From the NCBI GenBank assembly GCA_905205855.1, contig CAJLFL010000070.1, positions 1-9,027 on the forward strand: a stretch of 9,027 bases of DNA. Direction: 5' to 3'. Under the pieces are notes generated by a model. The model did no database searches and was not told where the DNA came from. It saw only the letters and a list, made by a program, of their open reading frames with translations. This DNA is from an uncultured Eubacteriales bacterium. GTDB lineage: Bacteria > Bacillota > Clostridia > Monoglobales > Monoglobaceae. A program made the translations under genes and the position numbers. Positions 1 to 5,107 of the stretch are shown here, one piece after another. The stretch's first letter is position 1. Each line of letters starts with the position of its first letter.

Positions 1-1
1 T

Positions 2-409
2 TCCGAAAACCTTGAACGTATAATAAAAAAGCTTGCTTCAGACGGAATCTGCGATTTTATAACAGGCGGTGCACTCGGCTTTGACGCGCTCGCGGCTGAT
101 ATTATAATAAAGCTGAGGAAGAACCTTCCTCATATACGGCTTATTCTTGCTCTCCCCTGCCGGAGTCAGTCCGATAAATGGCGAAAAGCCGACAAACAAC
201 GTTATGACGAGCATTGCCGTCTTGCGGATGATGTTCGTGTTCTGTCGGAGGAATACGACTCAGGATGCATGATGCGGCGCAACCGTTTTATGGTTGACAA
301 CAGCCGCTGCTGCGTATTCTTTCTAAGCCGTACAAACAGCGGAACCTATAAAACGGTTTCATATGCAATGGAAAAAGGTCTTGAATTATATAACGTATTA
401 AGTGATTAG
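2..409 (+). CDS. SLOG family (DUF1273/YpsA-like) protein, 5' end missing
   Basis: This is the last 135 codons of a gene that starts left of the window; the open frame runs from base 2 to the TAG at 407-409. Visible motifs are ITGGALGFDALAA near the start (a Rossmann-type nucleotide-binding loop), LALPCRSQSDKW, a DKQRY segment, YDSGCMMRRNRFMVDNS and SGTYKTVSYA near the end. This order (GG-x-x-G-x-D, then PC-x-x-Q-x-x-W, then RN-x-x-MVD-x-S, then SGT-x-x-T-x-x-A) is what I know from SLOG-superfamily DUF1273 proteins, relatives of YpsA and DprA that are thought to bind a nucleotide-type ligand. The exact function is not established. The 3' end overlaps the convergent spmB stop by 4 bases, and no terminator hairpin is seen between them. 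Family call is fairly sure; the role is unknown. Confidence 0.8.
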   Translation, partial: SENLERIIKKLASDGICDFITGGALGFDALAADIIIKLRKNLPHIRLILALPCRSQSDKWRKADKQRYDEHCRLADDVRVLSEEYDSGCMMRRNRFMVDNSRCCVFFLSRTNSGTYKTVSYAMEKGLELYNVLSD

Positions 410-930
410 CAATTAAAAAATAACCTCGTAACAGCTACCGCCATGACTATTCCCGTAAAATCGGCAATCAATGCCGCCGGGACAGCATGGCGCGTATTTT
501 TTATTCCTGCCGCTCCGAAGTATACCGCTATAACATAAAATGTCGTTTCGGTCGAGCCCATCATAACTGACGCAATTCTTCCCGATGCAGAATCCGGCCC
601 AAGCTGTTTAAAAATATCGCTCACTATTGCTATTGATGCACTGCCCGAAACCGGGCGCAGCAGTGCCAGAGGAAGTACCTCCGCTGTCATTCCCGCTCTT
701 TCAAGCAGCGGTGACAAAACCTCCGTCAGCATTTCAATAACACCGGCGGCACGCAGCATATATATAGCCATCATAAGTCCGACAAGAGCAGGAATTATCC
801 CGGCTATACTTTGCAATCCGTCCTTTGCCCCTTCAATAAAACAATCGTAAATATTTACTCTTTTTATAATTCCGGCTGTAATAAAAAAGCCTATAAGAAC
901 CGGTACTGCAAGCATTGAAACGTATTTCAA
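406..930 (-). CDS. spmB: Spore maturation protein SpmB
   Basis: This 174-residue integral membrane protein is close to the usual SpmB length. Hydrophobic segments lie near residues 3-22, 42-66 and 150-170, with shorter ones around 97-108 and 130-142. Recognisable stretches are RPVSGSASIAI (92-102) and MMGSTETTFYVIAVYFG (123-139), typical of SpmB and of the nucleoside-recognition 'Gate' fold. In Bacillus, SpmA and SpmB act in spore core dehydration and heat resistance; the transported molecule is not known. The start is a TTG (930-928) that shares TTGA with the spmA stop. An AAGGAG at 945-940 lies 9 bases upstream, so TTG is preferred over the internal ATG five codons later. The gene is translationally coupled to spmA. 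Its TAA stop (408-406) lies inside the end of the convergent SLOG gene. Confidence 0.93.
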   Translation of the reverse strand: MKYVSMLAVPVLIGFFITAGIIKRVNIYDCFIEGAKDGLQSIAGIIPALVGLMMAIYMLRAAGVIEMLTEVLSPLLERAGMTAEVLPLALLRPVSGSASIAIVSDIFKQLGPDSASGRIASVMMGSTETTFYVIAVYFGAAGIKNTRHAVPAALIADFTGIVMAVAVTRLFFNC

Positions 931-1505
931 AGATGTTTTCTCCTTTCAAACAGCTTTGCGGCAGCAATCCCTGCCGCAAGCGCGCAAAGACTTGCAATCC
1001 ATACCGGCAGTGTAATTTCACCGGGATTTGCTGAACCGTACGCCTGTCTTAACGATATAAGAGTTGTCGGCACAAACTGAATTGACGCTGTGTTTAACAC
1101 AACAAACATACACATTGCATTGCTTGCCGTGCTGCTCCTTTTTCCTGCACAGCTAAGCTCATTCATCGCCTTTATTCCCAGCGGAGTTGCCGCATTTCCC
1201 ATTCCAAACATATTTGCGGCAATATTCATAACTATACTCTCTTTGGCAGATTCGTCATCAAGCTTTGGAAAAATCCGGCTTAATACAGGCCTTAAAAGCC
1301 TTGATATACCTTTTATCATTCCGGCTCTCTCGCCCACCTTTGCAAGTCCTGTCCACAGACATGTTATTCCAAGCAGGGCAATACCTGTGTCTATTGCAGC
1401 TTTAGCCCCCTCTGACGCCGCCAGAGCGACCTCCTCAATTCTTCCGTTGAACACCGCCGCTATCAGCGATATTATAATCATTCCGCCCCATATATAATTC
1501 ATCAT
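927..1505 (-). CDS. spmA: Spore maturation protein SpmA
   Basis: This 192-residue membrane protein is the partner of SpmB. Hydrophobic segments lie near residues 4-19, 41-55, 129-150 and 166-185. The stretch NMFGMGNAATPLG (98-110) followed by KAMNEL is a strong SpmA signature, and the fold belongs with the 'Gate'/nucleoside-recognition membrane family. In Bacillus the pair is made during sporulation and is needed for full spore dehydration, so it implies an endospore former. The start is the first of two adjacent ATG codons (1505-1503), with AGGTGA (1517-1512) 6 bases upstream. The last bases overlap spmB by 4, so the two form one transcript. No convincing sigma-E or sigma-K promoter could be fixed. 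CATATCATA on the minus strand (1604-1596) fits a sigma-K-like -10 but lacks a good -35. Confidence 0.94.
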   Translation of the reverse strand: MMNYIWGGMIIISLIAAVFNGRIEEVALAASEGAKAAIDTGIALLGITCLWTGLAKVGERAGMIKGISRLLRPVLSRIFPKLDDESAKESIVMNIAANMFGMGNAATPLGIKAMNELSCAGKRSSTASNAMCMFVVLNTASIQFVPTTLISLRQAYGSANPGEITLPVWIASLCALAAGIAAAKLFERRKHL

Positions 1506-1587
1506 GTTTTATCACCTGTATATCTTTATGCAGTAAATCTGACAGTTAGTCCGTTAATTCTCAAAATTCGGCAAAAAAACTATAGCT

Positions 1588-1616
1588 TTTTTTCATATGA
1601 TATGTTACAATATAAT
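1588..1616 (+). promoter_or_regulatory. Possible sigma-A promoter ahead of rnhA
   Basis: A perfect TATAAT lies at 1611-1616. The -35 position 17 bases upstream (1588-1593) is only a run of T, so it is weak. A start about 7 bases downstream would fall at the base of the large inverted repeat at 1621-1668. The call rests almost entirely on the -10. Confidence 0.35.
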
Positions 1617-1620
1617 TCTG

Positions 1621-1722
1621 AAAGCAAGATATCCTGCGCCTTTGCAGGCAGCAGGCTCCGCTTGCTTTTTTCAGCGGCGGTATGATCCGCTGCCGAAACG
1701 TGAACGACGGGGTTTTTGCCCC
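1621..1722 (+). other. Structured spacer: three consecutive stem-loops, possible RNA leader or intergenic repeat
   Basis: Stem 1 is an 8-bp perfect pairing of 1621-1628 (AAAGCAAG) with 1661-1668 (CTTGCTTT). It encloses a second 8-bp stem, 1633-1640 with 1647-1655, having one bulged A (1650) and a six-base loop. T6 (1666-1671) ends the outer arm, so the unit resembles an intrinsic terminator. Stem 2 pairs CAGCGG (1672-1677) with CCGCTG (1687-1692). Stem 3 pairs GGGG (1709-1712) with CCCC (1719-1722). This could be the rnhA leader, a small RNA, an attenuator, or a dispersed palindromic repeat. I did not match it to 6S, SRP, T-box or any riboswitch class I know. The structure is seen directly; any function is inference. 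Confidence 0.4.
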
Positions 1723-1763
1723 TTATTGAGAATGAATTTTTCAGCCTTAGGAGATGATACAGC

Positions 1764-2210
1764 ATGGCAGAGCCAAAGCATGTGGAAATATTCACTGACG
1801 GAGCTTGCAGCGGAAACCCCGGCCCTGGCGGATACGGAACTATTCTGCGCTATAAAGGGCATGAGCTTGAGCTTTCCGGCGGAGAACCAAATACTACAAA
1901 TAACAGAATGGAGCTTATGGCTGTTATAGCCGGTCTTGAAGCCTTGACCGAACCATGCAAAGTCACACTATACAGTGATTCAAAATACTTTACGGACGCT
2001 GTTGAAAAGGGTTGGGCGGAAAACTGGCAGAAAAAAGGCTGGATGCGTAATAATAAGGAAAAGGCACTCAATCCGGATTTATGGGAGCGCGTTTTAAAGC
2101 TTTTAAAGCTTCATGACGTTACTACGGTCTGGGTAAAGGGACATGCAGGTCATCCGGAAAACGAACGCTGTGACAAGCTTGCCGTAAGCGAGTCGCAAAA
2201 ATTCAAATAA
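1764..2210 (+). CDS. rnhA: Ribonuclease HI
   Basis: This 148-residue cytoplasmic enzyme cuts the RNA strand of RNA-DNA hybrids, clearing R-loops and primers. It spans a full RNase HI domain of normal length. The acidic catalytic residues are all present: D12 in FTDGACSGNPGPGGYG, E50 in NNRMEL, D72 in YSDSKY and D137 in ENERCDKLA, with the supporting H127 in VKGHAGH. The basic Trp-rich stretch WAENWQKKGWMRNNK (84-98) corresponds to the handle region that grips the hybrid in E. coli-type enzymes. An AGGAG about 10 bases upstream supports the ATG at 1764. The gene stands alone: divergent spmA is upstream and nifS follows after 135 bases. It may have its own transcript, starting from the TATAAT at 1611-1616. 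Confidence 0.96.
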   Translation: MAEPKHVEIFTDGACSGNPGPGGYGTILRYKGHELELSGGEPNTTNNRMELMAVIAGLEALTEPCKVTLYSDSKYFTDAVEKGWAENWQKKGWMRNNKEKALNPDLWERVLKLLKLHDVTTVWVKGHAGHPENERCDKLAVSESQKFK

Positions 2211-2226
2211 TACAATAAATGTATTA
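2208..2226 (+). terminator. Weak AT-rich hairpin after rnhA
   Basis: TAATACA (2208-2214) pairs with TGTATTA (2220-2226) around a 5-base loop, overlapping the rnhA stop. There is no GC-rich stem and no immediate T run, so termination here is doubtful. Confidence 0.2.
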
Positions 2227-2237
2227 AATCATTTTAC

Positions 2238-2270
2238 TTTACAAATAATTACTTTATCTAAATAATTATT
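2238..2270 (+). promoter_or_regulatory. Possible nifS-operon promoter overlapped by an AT dyad
   Basis: TTTACA (2238-2243) and AATAAT (2261-2266) are 17 bases apart, an acceptable sigma-A spacing. AATAATTA (2244-2251) and TAATTATT (2263-2270) form an 8-bp perfect inverted repeat that covers the spacer and the -10. That would suit an operator. In such AT-rich DNA both patterns could be chance. Confidence 0.25.
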
Positions 2271-2291
2271 CAGACAAAACTGAGAACAAAT

Positions 2292-2329
2292 TTACAGAAC
2301 ATCTACTTTTCATAGATTGAATTCTGTAA
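2292..2329 (+). promoter_or_regulatory. Nested hairpin in the nifS leader next to the RBS
   Basis: TTACAGAA (2292-2299) pairs perfectly with TTCTGTAA (2322-2329). Inside it ATCTA (2301-2305) pairs with TAGAT (2313-2317) around a 7-base loop. The 3' arm ends just before the purine-rich ribosome binding site (GGAAAGG, GTAGG) of nifS at 2346. It may be a leader stem affecting translation or RNA stability, or a DNA operator dyad. Confidence 0.35.
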
Positions 2330-2345
2330 GGAAAGGTAGGAAAAC

Positions 2346-3527
2346 ATGGAAAAACGTATTTATGTTGACAACGCGGCAACAACAAAGCTTGCCCCGGAGG
2401 TATTTGAGGCAATGAAGCCTTATCTTACCGAATTTTTCGGCAATCCGTCAAGCATCTACGAGGAGGCACGCACAGCAAAGAAAGCAATAGAATCCGCGCG
2501 TGAACAGGTTGCATCCGCCATCGGCGCAGAGCCTAAGGAGATTTACTTTACCGGTTCCGGCAGTGAGGCTGACAACTGGGCAATACGCTCTGCCGCAAAA
2601 ACGCTTAAATCAAAGGGTAACCATATTATCACCTCCGCAGTAGAGCATCACGCTGTTCTGCACACCTGTCAGGAGCTTGAAAAAAACGGCTTTGAGGTAA
2701 CATATCTGCCGGTCGACAACACCGGAAAAGTAAATCCGAAGGATGTAAAGGCGGCAATAAAAGATACTACCATTCTTATAACCATAATGTTTGCAAACAA
2801 CGAAATCGGAACACTTATGCCGATAGCTGAAATTACAAAGATAGCAAAAGAGGCAGGCGTGCTTTTCCACACCGACGCCGTACAGGCTGTTGGTATGGTT
2901 CCGATAAACGTACACGAGCTTGGTGTGGATATGCTTTCACTTACAGGTCATAAATTCCACGGCCCAAAAGGCAGCGGCGCACTTTATGTCCGCAAGGGAG
3001 TAAAGCTTGCTTCGTTTATCACAGGGGGTGCACAGGAACGCGGCAGACGTGCCGGCACGGAAAATGTTGCCGGTATTGTCGGACTCGGCAAGGCAATAGA
3101 AATGGCTACCGCCGATATTCCGAAAAAAGCCGAATATCTTTCCGGACTGCGTGACGCATATATAAAAAAGGTTCTCGCTGAGGTTCCGTACTCACATCTG
3201 AACGGACATCCGACCGACCGCTTACCGGGAAACGCCAATATTTCATTTGAGTTTATTGAAGGAGAAGGTTTGCTCCTGCTGCTTGACATGAACGGTATTG
3301 CCGCATCAAGCGGAAGTGCCTGCACCTCAGGTTCGCTTGATCCGTCACACGTCTTGCTTGCAATAGGACTTAAACATGAGGAAGCCCACGGCTCGCTCAG
3401 AACCTCATTCGATATGGAAAACACTATGGAGGACATAGATAAAATTGTCGAAACCGTTAAAAAAGCGGTTGAGCGTTTAAGAGCAATGTCACCTCTGTAT
3501 GAAGAATTTTTAAAATCACAATCATAA
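2346..3527 (+). CDS. nifS: Cysteine desulfurase NifS (class I, PLP-dependent)
   Basis: This 393-residue cytosolic enzyme converts L-cysteine to alanine and holds the released sulfur as a persulfide for Fe-S cluster assembly and tRNA thiolation. Key features in order are YVDNAATT (6-13), GNPSS (32-36), the PLP-stacking histidine in SAVEHHAVL (97-105), HTDAVQAVG (175-183), the PLP-binding lysine K203 in SLTGHKFHGPKG, RRAGTEN, and the catalytic C326 in SSGSACTSGSLDPSHVL. Length and the MSPLYEEF end fit the NifS group found in clostridia. It heads the operon: nifU follows after 21 bases, so its first partner is the NifU scaffold, and MnmA is the likely tRNA-thiolation client. No Rrf2/IscR-type regulator gene is next to it, although such a gene often precedes iscS-type genes. 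The start ATG follows a purine-rich RBS at about 2328-2340. Confidence 0.96.
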   Translation: MEKRIYVDNAATTKLAPEVFEAMKPYLTEFFGNPSSIYEEARTAKKAIESAREQVASAIGAEPKEIYFTGSGSEADNWAIRSAAKTLKSKGNHIITSAVEHHAVLHTCQELEKNGFEVTYLPVDNTGKVNPKDVKAAIKDTTILITIMFANNEIGTLMPIAEITKIAKEAGVLFHTDAVQAVGMVPINVHELGVDMLSLTGHKFHGPKGSGALYVRKGVKLASFITGGAQERGRRAGTENVAGIVGLGKAIEMATADIPKKAEYLSGLRDAYIKKVLAEVPYSHLNGHPTDRLPGNANISFEFIEGEGLLLLLDMNGIAASSGSACTSGSLDPSHVLLAIGLKHEEAHGSLRTSFDMENTMEDIDKIVETVKKAVERLRAMSPLYEEFLKSQS

Positions 3528-3548
3528 GATAAAAAGGAGTTTTTATAT

Positions 3549-4004
3549 ATGTTATACAGCGAAAAAGTAATGGATCACTTCAGCAACCCCAGAAACGTCG
3601 GTGAAATCGAAAACGCAAACGCCGTAGGCGAGGTAGGTAATCCGCAATGCGGCGATATAATGAAGATTTACATGAGAATAAATGATTCCACCGGAGTTAT
3701 AGAGGATATAAAATTTAAAACCTTTGGCTGCGGCGCTGCCATAGCAACAAGCTCTATGGCAACCGAGCTTGTAAAAGGCAAAACTGTTGACGAGGCGATA
3801 AAGCTTACCAACAAAGCGGTTGTAGAGGCTCTGGACGGACTTCCCCCTGTTAAGCTTCATTGCTCGGTGCTTGCAGAAGAAGCCATACACTCGGCAATAG
3901 CAAATTACTATGAACAAAAAGGAATACCTGTTCCCGATGGAATTAAATGTGACGGCTGCTGCTGTTCCTGCCACCACCACGACGCAGACGGAGAAGCTGA
4001 ATAA
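3549..4004 (+). CDS. nifU: Fe-S cluster scaffold NifU/IscU-like, with Cys/His-rich C-terminal tail
   Basis: This 151-residue scaffold protein builds transient Fe-S clusters with sulfur from NifS. The IscU-fold domain covers about residues 1-125. Its cluster ligands are visible: C34 and D36 in GNPQCGD, C61 in TFGCGAAIA, and C105 after LPPVKLH (98-104). LPPVK matches the motif HscA-type chaperones recognise in IscU, although no hscA or hscB is in the window. It lacks the ferredoxin and thioredoxin-like Nfu domains of long NifU proteins, so it is the short clostridial type. Residues 133-145 form an unusual tail, KCDGCCCSCHHHD, with five cysteines and three histidines, likely metal-binding. An AAGGAG 9 bases upstream supports the start. 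Its last base is the first base of mnmA, implying translational coupling. Confidence 0.94.
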   Translation: MLYSEKVMDHFSNPRNVGEIENANAVGEVGNPQCGDIMKIYMRINDSTGVIEDIKFKTFGCGAAIATSSMATELVKGKTVDEAIKLTNKAVVEALDGLPPVKLHCSVLAEEAIHSAIANYYEQKGIPVPDGIKCDGCCCSCHHHDADGEAE

Positions 4005-5086
4005 TGGAACGCGTAGTAATCGGTATGTCGGGTGGCGTTGACAGCAGCGTTGCCGCCGCCGTACTTAAAGAGCAGGGCTATGACGTCATCGGCGTAACCA
4101 TGCGCCTTTGGGATGGCGAGAATATATGCGGAAGCTTTACCGAGGGTACCTGCTGCTCTCTCTCCGCTGTTGAGGATGCAAGGCGCGTAGCTAACCGTAT
4201 CGGCATTGACTATCATGTTCTTGACTTCCGTGACGATTTTAAAAAATATGTAATAGACTATTTTACAAATGAGTATTTAAACGGAAGAACCCCAAATCCA
4301 TGTATTGCATGCAACAGATTTCTCAAATTTGATGCAATGCTGAAAAAGGCAAATTTACTCGGTGCGGATAAGGTTGCGACCGGACATTATGCAAGGGTTG
4401 ATTTTGATAAAAGCTCCGGCAGATATTTGCTTAAACGCGCAAAATCCGCTGCCAAAGACCAAACATACGCATTATACAGCCTTACACAAGACCAGCTTTC
4501 ACATACGCTTATGCCGCTCGGCGGATTTTCAGGCAAAGACGAGGTACGCAAAATGGCAGAAAGCCTTAATCTGCCGACCGCAGAAAAGCCTGACAGTATG
4601 GAAATCTGCTTTGTCCCGGATAACGACTATGCAGGTTTTATCGGCAGACATATCAAAAATCTACCACCGGAGGGCGATTTTGTAGACCTGAAAGGCAATG
4701 TTCTGGGCAGACACAAAGGAATTATCAACTATACAATAGGTCAGCGCAAGGGACTTGGCATAGCTTTCGGCAAGCCAATGTTTGTGATAAAAATTGATGC
4801 TGAAAATAACCGTGTTGTTCTCGGCGAAAAGGGAAGTGAATTTTCAGACGGCTTGCTTGCGGCAGATTGGAATTTTATTCCGTTTGACACCTTGAACAAG
4901 CCTATAAGAGCTGAAATAAAAATCAGATACAGTGACCGACCTGCTATGGGAGAAATCAGCATGGACGGCAATTATCTGCGAATTAAATTTGACGAGCCGC
5001 AGCGTGCCGTCACTCCGGGACAGGCTGTTGTATTCTATCAGCCGGACGGGGATCTTGTTCTGGGCGGCGCAACAATTATAAAATAA
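4004..5086 (+). CDS. mnmA: tRNA-specific 2-thiouridylase MnmA
   Basis: This 360-residue cytosolic enzyme uses ATP and relayed sulfur to make 2-thiouridine at U34 of tRNA-Lys, -Glu and -Gln. The N-terminal PP-loop SGGVDSS (9-15) activates U34 by adenylation. C103 in GRTPNPCIACNRFLKF aligns with the first catalytic cysteine of E. coli MnmA and forms a C-x-x-C with C100. C202 in DSMEICFVPD is the second, persulfide-forming cysteine. GHYAR (about 127-131), KDQTYALY and YTIGQRKGLG are further family signatures, and the C-terminal beta-barrel follows. The length is normal. The ATG overlaps the nifU stop by one base (TAATG), with GGAGAAG (3990-3996) 7 bases upstream inside nifU. Its place after nifS and nifU points to NifS as sulfur donor. 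NifU may supply a cluster, but that is inference. Confidence 0.96.
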   Translation: MERVVIGMSGGVDSSVAAAVLKEQGYDVIGVTMRLWDGENICGSFTEGTCCSLSAVEDARRVANRIGIDYHVLDFRDDFKKYVIDYFTNEYLNGRTPNPCIACNRFLKFDAMLKKANLLGADKVATGHYARVDFDKSSGRYLLKRAKSAAKDQTYALYSLTQDQLSHTLMPLGGFSGKDEVRKMAESLNLPTAEKPDSMEICFVPDNDYAGFIGRHIKNLPPEGDFVDLKGNVLGRHKGIINYTIGQRKGLGIAFGKPMFVIKIDAENNRVVLGEKGSEFSDGLLAADWNFIPFDTLNKPIRAEIKIRYSDRPAMGEISMDGNYLRIKFDEPQRAVTPGQAVVFYQPDGDLVLGGATIIK

Positions 5087-5092
5087 ACCGAC

Positions 5093-5098
5093 AGGAGG
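5093..5098 (+). promoter_or_regulatory. pcrA ribosome binding site that argues for an ATA start
   Basis: A perfect AGGAGG sits 9 bases before an in-frame ATA (5108-5110), 6 before an ATC and 3 before an ATT. The first standard start in frame is TTG at 5123, 24 bases away, which is too far for normal use of this site. Confidence 0.7.
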
Positions 5099-5107
5099 CA
5101 GATTATC

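Noticed and set aside
1090..1497. 135-codon + strand open frame opposite spmA
   Set aside because: It is fully antisense to a clear SpmA, has no RBS and encodes a low-complexity Ile/Ala/Ser/Pro-rich product typical of a shadow of a membrane gene.
1596..1604. Sigma-K/sigma-E promoter for spmA (CATATCATA on -)
   Set aside because: The -10 fits but no matching -35 lies 16-17 bases upstream; mentioned only as a weak hint.
1621..1722. 6S RNA, SRP RNA, T-box or a known riboswitch
   Set aside because: None of the conserved sequence blocks of those classes could be found; only stem-loops are visible.
1580..1862. Short open frames across the rnhA upstream spacer on both strands
   Set aside because: No RBS, no known domain, and they run through perfect hairpins; more likely a repeat or RNA than protein-coding.
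2610..3436. Minus-strand open frames opposite nifS
   Set aside because: They are antisense to strongly conserved NifS sequence and their products show no recognisable domain.
3552..4216. Minus-strand open frames opposite nifU and the start of mnmA
   Set aside because: They lie opposite conserved genes and their products match nothing; they are explained by codon bias.
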